A stretch of 58,252 nucleotides of DNA, taken from positions 1 to 58,252 of the forward strand of contig CACJRQ010000006.1 of the NCBI GenBank assembly GCA_902595885.1, written 5' to 3'. A program made the position numbers and the translations under genes. Positions 28,412 through 35,959 of this stretch are shown here, piece after piece. Within the stretch, counting starts at the first letter, position 1. Each line of letters begins with the position of its first letter. This DNA is from an uncultured Pelagibacteraceae bacterium. Its GTDB lineage: Bacteria; Pseudomonadota; Alphaproteobacteria; Pelagibacterales; Pelagibacteraceae. The notes under the pieces are model-generated. The model was not told the DNA's origin. It worked only from the letters and a program-made list of their open reading frames with translations, and ran no database searches.

Positions 28412-29650
28412 ATGAAAATTGCTGTTGTTGGCTCAGGTATTTCTGGATTAAGTGCTGCTTATTATTTATCTAAAAAACATCATGTAGATCTTTTCGAGCG
28501 AGAAGATCATTTTGGTGGACACTCTCATACAATAGATCTGTTTTTTGATGAAAAAAAGGTTTCAGTAGATATTGGTTTTATTGTTTTTAATTTTCAAACT
28601 TATCCAAATTTAATTAATTTTTTTCAGGAAAATGATATTCAAATTGAAAAAAGCAATATGTCTTTTTCAGTTTCAGTAGATAATACAAAATTTGAATATT
28701 GTGGGAAAGGATTAAGTGGAATTTTTTCAAATAAATCAAATCTTTTTAACATTGAGTTTTTAAAGATGTTTTTTGATATAATTAAATTTTATAAAAAAAG
28801 TGATCAAGTAACTATATCCAATGATAAAATTACCTTAGGTGAATATTTAAAAATTAATAAATTATCTAGAACATTTGTTGATTATCACATAATACCAATG
28901 GTATCTGCAATTTGGTCTATGCCTCCTTATGAAGTGAGCAAAATGCCAATTAGTTTTTTTCTAAGATTTTTTAAAAATCATGGTTTGTTCAAATTAAAAA
29001 ACAGACCACAGTGGTATACGGTAACTAATAGAAGCAAAACTTATGTAAGTAAAATAATTTCTCAAATAAGTGGTGAGCATTATAAAAATTATAAAGTTAC
29101 AAAAATAAAAAGGAAATCATCAGGACTAGACCTATACTATGGTGGAGAAAGTGAATTCTTCGATTATGACAAAGTAGTTTTGGCGACACACGCAGATGAA
29201 GCCTTAAAGTTAATTGAAAATCCCACTGAGGATGAGAAAAATATTCTTTCGAATTTTAGCTACAAAGAAAATATAGCTTACATACATACAGATCAGCGGG
29301 CTATGCCTAAAAACAAAAAAGCTTGGTCTTCTTGGAATTCGTCAATAGATGACAAGAATTTAGAAAAAAATTCAATTACCTATTGGTTAAATTTATTACA
29401 AAATTTAAAGTGTGATGAAAATATTTTCTTAACACTGAATCCTTACTTCAATATTGATGAGAAAAAAATATTGAGAAAAGTAAAATTTACACATCCATAT
29501 TACGATCAAAAAGCATTAGATGCTCAATCAGAGCTTATTAAAATACAAAATCAAAAAGATTTACTTTTTTGTGGCAGTTATTTTGGTTACGGATTTCATG
29601 AAGATGGAATAAAATCATCTATTGAAATGCTGAAAAACCTTAATGATTAG
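28412..29650 (+). CDS. FAD-dependent oxidoreductase (COG2907-type, amine oxidase fold)
   Basis: The 412-residue protein begins with a Rossmann FAD motif, 'KIAVVGSGISGLSAAYYLS', followed by 'HVDLFEREDHFGGHSHTIDL', typical of the amine oxidase/COG2907 group. It ends with the second FAD contact 'LLFCGSYFGYGFHEDGIKSS'. The downstream order DUF1365, CFA-like methyltransferase, DUF3833 is a widely conserved gene string in Proteobacteria connected with fatty acid modification. In the furan fatty acid pathway of Rhodobacter sphaeroides, a flavoprotein acts after a CFA-like methylase; this gene is a candidate for a similar role. Substrate not shown by sequence. It overlaps the next gene by eight bases. 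Confidence 0.85.
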   Translation: MKIAVVGSGISGLSAAYYLSKKHHVDLFEREDHFGGHSHTIDLFFDEKKVSVDIGFIVFNFQTYPNLINFFQENDIQIEKSNMSFSVSVDNTKFEYCGKGLSGIFSNKSNLFNIEFLKMFFDIIKFYKKSDQVTISNDKITLGEYLKINKLSRTFVDYHIIPMVSAIWSMPPYEVSKMPISFFLRFFKNHGLFKLKNRPQWYTVTNRSKTYVSKIISQISGEHYKNYKVTKIKRKSSGLDLYYGGESEFFDYDKVVLATHADEALKLIENPTEDEKNILSNFSYKENIAYIHTDQRAMPKNKKAWSSWNSSIDDKNLEKNSITYWLNLLQNLKCDENIFLTLNPYFNIDEKKILRKVKFTHPYYDQKALDAQSELIKIQNQKDLLFCGSYFGYGFHEDGIKSSIEMLKNLND

Positions 29651-30407
29651 TTCTTGTATATATAATGGAAATGTAATCCATAAGAGATTTAAACCAAAAG
29701 AACATTTTTTTAAATATAAGGTATTTTCACTTTTTCTTGATCTATCGGAGTTAAATGAGCTTAATCATAAATTAAAATTTTTTTCTTTAAATAAATTTAA
29801 TTTAATTAGTTTTTACGAAAAAGACCATGGTGATCGTGATGGTTCATCTCTTTTTGAGTGGGTAAAAAAAAATTTAATTAATAACGAAATAATTATAGAT
29901 AATATAAAAGTTAAACTTTTATGCTATCCAAGAATATTTGGTTATGTTTTCAATCCACTCAGTATTTTTTTTGTATATGATAAAAATGATAATTTAATTT
30001 CTATTTTATATGAGGTTAAAAATACATTTGGAGAGCAACACACATATGTTTTTAAAGTGGAGGGACAAAATAAATTAATTCAAAACAATTGCTCAAAGAA
30101 ATTTCATGTTTCACCATTTATTGAAATGGATTGTAACTATTTTTTTAGGATATTAAATCCAGAGCAGAAATTGTCAGTTGTAATAGATCAATACGATCAA
30201 GAAGGAAAAATTCTTTTCGCATCTCAAGATGGTGAAAGATCTGACCTGACAAGCAAAAACTTAATGAATTCTTATCTTAAACACCCTTTAATGACATTTA
30301 AAATTATCTCTGCGATACATTTTGAAGCGTTTAAATTATGGATTAAAGGAATTAAATTTATAAAGAAAAAATTTAAAATTAAAAATAATTTAACGGTAGA
30401 AAATTAA
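29643..30407 (+). CDS. DUF1365 family protein
   Basis: The 254-residue protein matches DUF1365 by its opening 'SSCIYNGNVIHKRFKPKEHF' and by 'CYPRIFGYVFNPLSIFFVYD' and 'VKNTFGEQHTYVF' in the middle. 'KKFHVSPFIEMDCNYFFRI' is also characteristic. The family has no proven biochemical function but nearly always lies between a COG2907 flavoprotein and a CFA-like methyltransferase, as here. No signal peptide is seen. It overlaps both neighbours, so dosage is tied to them. Confidence 0.88.
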   Translation: MISSCIYNGNVIHKRFKPKEHFFKYKVFSLFLDLSELNELNHKLKFFSLNKFNLISFYEKDHGDRDGSSLFEWVKKNLINNEIIIDNIKVKLLCYPRIFGYVFNPLSIFFVYDKNDNLISILYEVKNTFGEQHTYVFKVEGQNKLIQNNCSKKFHVSPFIEMDCNYFFRILNPEQKLSVVIDQYDQEGKILFASQDGERSDLTSKNLMNSYLKHPLMTFKIISAIHFEAFKLWIKGIKFIKKKFKIKNNLTVEN

Positions 30408-31585
30408 TGTTTTTAAATAACGCTGCAGATAAACTAGTTTTTAAATTTCTTAATAAAATAAATCATGGTTATCTAGAGTTAACTACATATGATGGAAAAG
30501 TTTTAAAGTTTGGAAATCCAAATGAAAAATTACACGCAAGTATTTCAATAAAAAACCCAGATTTTAATTATAACTTAATTAGAGGTGGCAGTATTGGATT
30601 TGCCGAAAGCTACATGAGAGGTGAATTTGAAACTGGTAGCTTATCAAATTTAATTGAATTAACTGCAAGAAATGTAGAAGTCATATATAAATTCTCAGGC
30701 CTTCTTGATTTTACAATAATTAATTTTGTAAAAAATAAACTAATCAAAAATACAAAAAGTAGAAGCAAAGAAAATATTGCTAAACATTATGATCTAGGTA
30801 ATGATTTTTTTTCTCTTTGGTTAGATGACACACTCACTTACTCTAGTGCTATTTTTGATGATAATTCGAAAAATCTTTCCGATGCTCAAAATAACAAATA
30901 CCAAAAATTAATTGATCTCATTAAACCGAATAATGGTGACAAAGTTTTAGAAATAGGATGTGGCTGGGGAGGTTTTGCTGAGTACTTAGGTAAAAAATAT
31001 GACGTTAAACTAGACTGTATTACAATATCAAAAAAACAATTTGAATACGCAAAAGAAAGAATTTTTAATTGTGGTTTAAATGAAAAAGTAAATATTGAAA
31101 TAAAGGATTACAGAGATCTTAAAGGCAAATACAATTCAATTGCCTCTATAGAGATGATCGAGGCAGTTGGTCAAAATTATTTAGAGGGTTATTTTAAAAC
31201 TATTAAAACCAACTTATCTGATGGTGGTAAAGCAGCTATTCAAGGAATTACTATCGATGATAGGTTATTTGATAGATACAAAAACAAACAAGATTTTATT
31301 CAAAAATATATTTTTCCCGGTGGTTTTTTACCAAATAAAAATAGCATTAATCGTTATGTTTCTGATAACGGTTTAACTATAAATTCATATATCTCTTATG
31401 CTGACCATTATGCAAATACATTAGCTATATGGAGAAAAGAGTTTTTAAAAAAATGGCATTTAATAAAAGATCAAGGTTTTGACTTAACATTTAAAAGAAT
31501 GTGGGAGTTTTATCTTTCTTATTGTGAAGCTGGATTTAAGTCAAAAAATATTGATCTGATACAATTTTCAATGCAAAACAAATAA
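30407..31585 (+). CDS. Cyclopropane-fatty-acid synthase-like SAM methyltransferase
   Basis: The 392-residue protein acts on unsaturated acyl chains of membrane phospholipids by family. The C-terminal SAM domain has 'KVLEIGCGWGGFAEYLGKKY' and the CFA-type catalytic region 'SIASIEMIEAVGQNYLEGYF'. 'YSSAIFDDNSKNLSDAQNNK' and the C-terminal 'FYLSYCEAGFKSKNIDLIQF' also match CFA synthases. The product could be a cyclopropane ring or a methyl-branched chain: in the COG2907/DUF1365 context such enzymes methylate the double bond and later steps give furan fatty acids. I therefore avoid the symbol cfa. Confidence 0.87.
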   Translation: MFLNNAADKLVFKFLNKINHGYLELTTYDGKVLKFGNPNEKLHASISIKNPDFNYNLIRGGSIGFAESYMRGEFETGSLSNLIELTARNVEVIYKFSGLLDFTIINFVKNKLIKNTKSRSKENIAKHYDLGNDFFSLWLDDTLTYSSAIFDDNSKNLSDAQNNKYQKLIDLIKPNNGDKVLEIGCGWGGFAEYLGKKYDVKLDCITISKKQFEYAKERIFNCGLNEKVNIEIKDYRDLKGKYNSIASIEMIEAVGQNYLEGYFKTIKTNLSDGGKAAIQGITIDDRLFDRYKNKQDFIQKYIFPGGFLPNKNSINRYVSDNGLTINSYISYADHYANTLAIWRKEFLKKWHLIKDQGFDLTFKRMWEFYLSYCEAGFKSKNIDLIQFSMQNK

Positions 31586-31590
31586 AAATA

Positions 31591-32151
31591 ATGAAGATAT
31601 TTATGCGACATATAAAAATAATTAAGTCAATTTCATTGATAATTTCATTATTCTTAATTACAAGTTGCTCAAATAATAGTGCTATGAAACCAGAAGACTT
31701 TAAAAACAAAGAACCAAGATTAATTATTGAGGAATACTTATCTGGAAATGTTAAGGCTTGGGGTGTTCTACAAAATAGATCAGGAAAAGTTACAAGACAA
31801 TTTTCTGCAGATTTAAATGGAACCTGGGATGGGAAGCAATTAATTCTTAAAGAAAAATTTAATTGGGACGATGGCGAAGTTCAAGACCGAGAATGGACAA
31901 TAAACAAAATTGATGAGCATAATTACGAAGGAACAGCAGGAGATGTTGTAGGTAAAGCAATAGGATATTCTTACGGACCAGCGTTTAAATTTGAATATGT
32001 ATTATTAGTTCCGGTTAAAGGTAAAGAAATAAAAATAACTTTTGACGATTGGATTTTTAAACAAGATGATAGAGTTGCAATTAATAGAGCAACAATGACT
32101 AAATTTGGTTTTAAAGTAGCTGAATTGACAGTTGTATTTGTAAAAGATTAA
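31591..32151 (+). CDS. DUF3833 family lipoprotein
   Basis: The 186-residue protein has a lipoprotein signal with lipobox LITSC, so Cys26 should be the lipidated residue. The mature part contains 'LIIEEYLSGNVKAWGVLQNR', 'FSADLNGTWDGKQLILKEKF' and 'WTINKIDEHNYEGTAGDVVG', which match DUF3833. A lipocalin-like beta fold is likely. Members travel with CFA-like and DUF1365 genes and may handle lipid at the outer membrane; this is inference. Met5 is an alternative start. Confidence 0.85.
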   Translation: MKIFMRHIKIIKSISLIISLFLITSCSNNSAMKPEDFKNKEPRLIIEEYLSGNVKAWGVLQNRSGKVTRQFSADLNGTWDGKQLILKEKFNWDDGEVQDREWTINKIDEHNYEGTAGDVVGKAIGYSYGPAFKFEYVLLVPVKGKEIKITFDDWIFKQDDRVAINRATMTKFGFKVAELTVVFVKD

Positions 32152-32910
32152 CTATTTTTTTTGATATTTCGTTAGTTTTCCAACTAAACCAAAATAAATT
32201 TTACTCGGTAAAAAACTCAATAGTTTTAAAGTAATTGTAAGTGATTTTGGAAAATGTATTTCAAATATATTTTTGTTGACTAAACCTTCATAAATTTGAT
32301 CTGCAGCATACCCAGGAGTTTTTAAAAAAGGCATTTTAAAATCATTTTTATCTGTCATTGGCGTTTTAATAAATCCAGGAGATACTAAACAAACACGAAC
32401 ATTGTACCTATTAAAATCAAAGTACAAACTTTCAGCCAAGTTATTTAATGCAGATTTAGATGGTCCATATCCAGTTGAATTAGGTAATCCCCTATATCCT
32501 GCAATTGATGAAACAATAGTAATTATACCGTTTTTTTTATCTCTAAAGTATTGTTCAACTGCTTTAATACTATTCACAGTTCCAAAAAAATTTACTTTAA
32601 ACACATCTTCCATTTGTTCGACATCTATATCTTTTTCTTTTTTGGGATCCCATGTTCCAGTTGAAAAAAAACAAATATCTATATTTTCATATTTGTTTTT
32701 AATTTCATTAAATACTTCTTTACACTTTTCTTTATCTGTTACATCTAAAGGAAAACTTGAAATATTTTCATAAGAATTTGAAAGCTCATTTAGTAATTCA
32801 ATTCTTCTTGCAGATATAGCAACGTTCCATCCCTTACTTGCAAATTTAATTGCTAATGCTTTGCCAATCCCTGTACTACCGCCTGTAATCCAAATAGTTT
32901 TTTTACTCAT
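32152..32910 (-). CDS. Short-chain dehydrogenase/reductase
   Basis: The 252-residue protein is a classical SDR. The cofactor motif is 'IWITGGSTGIGKALAIKFAS', with Arg residues after the second strand (SARRIELL) favouring NADP(H). The catalytic Tyr and Lys are in 'STGYGPSKSALNNLAES', and the active-site Ser region is 'TIVSSIAGYRG'. It is on the opposite strand, convergent with the DUF3833 gene and divergent from tspO. SDR genes commonly accompany this lipid-modification string. Substrate unknown. Confidence 0.88.
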   Translation of the reverse strand: MSKKTIWITGGSTGIGKALAIKFASKGWNVAISARRIELLNELSNSYENISSFPLDVTDKEKCKEVFNEIKNKYENIDICFFSTGTWDPKKEKDIDVEQMEDVFKVNFFGTVNSIKAVEQYFRDKKNGIITIVSSIAGYRGLPNSTGYGPSKSALNNLAESLYFDFNRYNVRVCLVSPGFIKTPMTDKNDFKMPFLKTPGYAADQIYEGLVNKNIFEIHFPKSLTITLKLLSFLPSKIYFGLVGKLTKYQKK

Positions 32911-32918
32911 TTTTTGTT

Positions 32919-33401
32919 ATGTATATATCTAACATGTTTAAAAATAAATTTTTAACATTTATATTGTTTCTTGCTATTACATTCTCAGCTTCATTGATTG
33001 GTGGTTTAGCTACTGTTACATTTAAAGAGCCATGGTACTCATTACTAAATAAACCATCATTTAATCCACCAGATTGGATATTCGGACCTGTTTGGACCAT
33101 CTTGTATACATTGATGACAATTTCAATATGGCTTTACTGGCATACAAAAAATAGAGATATGAATACTGTTTATATTTATTTTATTCACTTAGCATTTAAT
33201 ACAACTTGGAGTGTAGTTTTCTTTGTTTTCCATAATATGGTTATGGCTCTTTTAGTATTAACCATATTAATAGCATTGATAATCAATCTTATTTTAAGGT
33301 TCAAACGCGTCAAGATGTTGAGCGCCTATCTAATGATTCCATATTTACTTTGGTGTAGCTTTGCACTAATTCTGAACTCAAGCTTAATTATGTTAAATTA
33401 G
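32919..33401 (+). CDS. tspO: TspO/MBR family membrane protein
   Basis: The 160-residue protein has five membrane segments and the TspO signature 'KPSFNPPDWIFGPVWTILYT', with 'NTTWSVVFF' later. TspO proteins bind porphyrins, cholesterol or haem-related ligands. In Rhodobacter sphaeroides TspO modulates photosynthesis gene expression in response to oxygen. It is divergent from the SDR with only eight bases between the coding regions. The start may be the ATG at 32919 or the second ATG at 32934. Placement beside lipid-modification genes suggests a shared photo-oxidative role, which is inference. Confidence 0.9.
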   Translation: MYISNMFKNKFLTFILFLAITFSASLIGGLATVTFKEPWYSLLNKPSFNPPDWIFGPVWTILYTLMTISIWLYWHTKNRDMNTVYIYFIHLAFNTTWSVVFFVFHNMVMALLVLTILIALIINLILRFKRVKMLSAYLMIPYLLWCSFALILNSSLIMLN

Positions 33402-33403
33402 AT

Positions 33404-34507
33404 ATGGATGACGTTGTTGTAATTGGTGGTGGAATTATAGGGGCGGCAACAGCTTATTTTTTATCCAAAGAAGGTAGAAAAGTAAAAGTTATTGAAAGAG
33501 ATCCTACTTATAAAACAGCTTCATTCCCATTATCACTAGGTGGTTTTAGAAGACAATTTTTCCAAAAAGAAAATATTTTATTAGGAAAATTTGCAAGAGA
33601 ATTTATTTTTCAAATACCAGAATTATTAAGAACAGAAAAAAATCCTAATCCAACCGCTAGTATGGTAACTAATGGATATCTTTTAATGTTTGGTCCTGAA
33701 CATGCTGAAGAACAATATAAAGCTTTAGAAAATCATAAAGAATGTGATGCAGGAACAAAAAATATTAAAGGGTCAGAATTATCTAAGGTTTTCCCTTATG
33801 TGAATAGTGAAGGGATAGAGACAGCAACTTATACGGATAATCAAAGTGAAGGATGGATTGATCCATTTATGTTTCATAGCGCTCTTAAAAGTAAAGCAAT
33901 AGAGCTTGGAGCAGAATTTATCAAAGGTGAGGTAAAAAGTATTTCAGAAATAAATGCTAAAACAATTGTTTCTGCAGCTGGTTGTTGGACAAAAGAATTG
34001 TTAGAAGATATTCCTGTTGTTCCTCAAAAGCATACCGTGTTTAGAGTAAAATGCCCAACATATATAAAAGAGATGCCACTAAGTGGAGACTTAACAACCG
34101 GTGTTTATTGGAGACCAGAGGGAGGGGAATATTTAGCAGGATCACCTATTTCTGTATTTGATGCAGATGATTTGGAACCAGCCTGGAATGATTTTGAGGA
34201 ATTAGTTTGGCCGGCTCTTGCTAAGAGAATACCTGCCTTTGAAGAATTAAAGCTAACTGGTGGATGGGCAGGTTACTATGATTGTAATAGATTAGATAAT
34301 AATGCAGTTGTTGGTAAGCATCCAAAATATGAAAATGTTTATATGGCTTCTGGATTTACAGGCCGAGGATTAATGCAGGCACCAGGTATCGGTAGAGCCT
34401 TAACTGAATTAATTACAACAGGATCATACCAAACAATAGATATAAGTGATTTTGCAGTTGAGAGAGTTTTGGGTAAAACAGCTAGGCCAGAGCCCTACGT
34501 TCTATAA
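33404..34507 (+). CDS. DAO-family FAD-dependent oxidoreductase (sarcosine/D-amino acid oxidase-like)
   Basis: The 367-residue protein begins with an FAD-binding motif, 'DVVVIGGGIIGAATAYFLSK', and has 'SLGGFRRQFFQKENILLGKF' (the R-Q-F motif of the monomeric sarcosine and dimethylglycine oxidase group), 'TIVSAAGCWTKELLED' and the C-terminal 'YMASGFTGRGLMQAPGIGRA'. It probably oxidises a secondary amine or amino acid in the cytosol. Candidates are sarcosine, a D-amino acid or a related N-methyl compound. The nearby glycine cleavage and creatinase genes make sarcosine attractive but do not prove it. It starts two bases after tspO. Confidence 0.85.
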   Translation: MDDVVVIGGGIIGAATAYFLSKEGRKVKVIERDPTYKTASFPLSLGGFRRQFFQKENILLGKFAREFIFQIPELLRTEKNPNPTASMVTNGYLLMFGPEHAEEQYKALENHKECDAGTKNIKGSELSKVFPYVNSEGIETATYTDNQSEGWIDPFMFHSALKSKAIELGAEFIKGEVKSISEINAKTIVSAAGCWTKELLEDIPVVPQKHTVFRVKCPTYIKEMPLSGDLTTGVYWRPEGGEYLAGSPISVFDADDLEPAWNDFEELVWPALAKRIPAFEELKLTGGWAGYYDCNRLDNNAVVGKHPKYENVYMASGFTGRGLMQAPGIGRALTELITTGSYQTIDISDFAVERVLGKTARPEPYVL

Positions 34508-34508
34508 T

Positions 34509-35954
34509 TTAAGTTCCACAAAAAGTTTGATATTTTTCATTGCTCGATGGAGCAGGCGTTTGATATTCTTCAATATTATTCTGATTGTCATAAGGATTTT
34601 TTAAAATAGCTAATAATTTTTTCATTTTATCTAAACTTCCTTTGTCTGCTTCAGCTAAAGCTTCCTCTACTTTATGATTTCTAGGAATAACAGTTGGATT
34701 ATTTGTTTTCATAAGTTTAGTTTGTTTTTGCTTAGTTGAATTATTTAACTCAGATCTTTTTTTCCATTTATTTTTCCAATTGACAAAATCATTATTTTTG
34801 TAAATTTCATCTAAATTGACATCCATTAGATTACAAAAAGTATTTGTGTAATCTGCTTTATTTTTTTCCATCCAATTAAACAAATCATTAATTAATTTTT
34901 TATCATTTTTATCTTCACCAAATAGACCGAGCTTATCTCTCATCATATTTAACCACTTATCTTCATAAATATTTTGGAAATTATCTATTAAATCTGTAGC
35001 TAATTTTATTGCAGCATCTTCATCTTTATCAATAAGAGGGATCAAACATTCTGCAAATCTTGCTAAATTCCACTTTGTAATTGGTGGTTGATTAGAAAAG
35101 GCATATCTTCCAAATTTATCGATTGAGCTAAATACAGTTTTTGGATCATAATGATCCATAAATGCACAAGGACCATAATCAATGGTTTCACCTGAAATTG
35201 TCATGTTATCAGTATTCATAACTCCATGAATAAATCCAACTCGCATCCAATTGATTACTAGCTGGCATTGCTTTTCCATTACAAGATTTAACAAGTCTAA
35301 TGCTTTTGAATTTGATTTTTTAATTTCTGGATAATGTCTGTTTATTGTGTAGTCGACTAAAGTGTTTAAATTTTCAGTGTTTTGAGTTGCAGCAATATAC
35401 TGAAATGTTCCAACTCGAAGATGACTTGATGCAACTCTTGTTAATATAGCACCCTGTAAAAGATTTTCTCTTACAACTTTTTCTCCCGTTTTAACTACAG
35501 CAAGGCTTCTAGTAGTTGGAATATTTAATGAATGGATTGCTTCACTAATAATGTATTCTCTAAGCATAGGCCCTAATGCAGCACGTCCGTCACCACCTCT
35601 AGAGAAAGAAGTTCTTCCTGAACCTTTAAATTGAATATCAAAACGATTATCATTGTTAACTAAATGTTCACCTAATAAAACTGCTCTACCATCCCCTAAC
35701 ATAGTAAAGTGTCCAAATTGATGTCCTGCATATGCTTGCGCAATGGTATTAGTTTCTTCCGGTATGGAGTTACCAGAAAATATTTCTGATAATTTTTTTT
35801 TGTCTGTTTTTGAAAAATCTAAATTTAGAGTAGATGCTAGTTCCTCATTTAAAATTACTAATTCAGGATCATGAACAGGAGTAGGTTTAATATTTTCTTT
35901 AAAAGTATTTGATAACTTTGAATATGTATTATCAAAATGCCAACCAATGGTCAT
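34509..35954 (-). CDS. selO: SelO (YdiU) protein adenylyltransferase
   Basis: SelO is a pseudokinase-fold enzyme that transfers AMP to Ser, Thr or Tyr of redox-related proteins. Diagnostic segments are 'IAQAYAGHQFGHFTMLGDGR', 'DIQFKGSGRTSFSRGGDGRA', 'LREYIISEAIHSLNIPTTRS' and 'GFIHGVMNTDNMTISGETID' with 'YGPCAFMD'. The C-terminus ends 'YQTFCGT': Cys479 is third from the end, the position of selenocysteine in animal SelO and of Cys in bacterial members. The 481-residue length is normal. It follows fdsA by five bases and is the last gene of the formate dehydrogenase run. Confidence 0.94.
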   Translation of the reverse strand: MTIGWHFDNTYSKLSNTFKENIKPTPVHDPELVILNEELASTLNLDFSKTDKKKLSEIFSGNSIPEETNTIAQAYAGHQFGHFTMLGDGRAVLLGEHLVNNDNRFDIQFKGSGRTSFSRGGDGRAALGPMLREYIISEAIHSLNIPTTRSLAVVKTGEKVVRENLLQGAILTRVASSHLRVGTFQYIAATQNTENLNTLVDYTINRHYPEIKKSNSKALDLLNLVMEKQCQLVINWMRVGFIHGVMNTDNMTISGETIDYGPCAFMDHYDPKTVFSSIDKFGRYAFSNQPPITKWNLARFAECLIPLIDKDEDAAIKLATDLIDNFQNIYEDKWLNMMRDKLGLFGEDKNDKKLINDLFNWMEKNKADYTNTFCNLMDVNLDEIYKNNDFVNWKNKWKKRSELNNSTKQKQTKLMKTNNPTVIPRNHKVEEALAEADKGSLDKMKKLLAILKNPYDNQNNIEEYQTPAPSSNEKYQTFCGT

Positions 35955-35959
35955 TTTAA

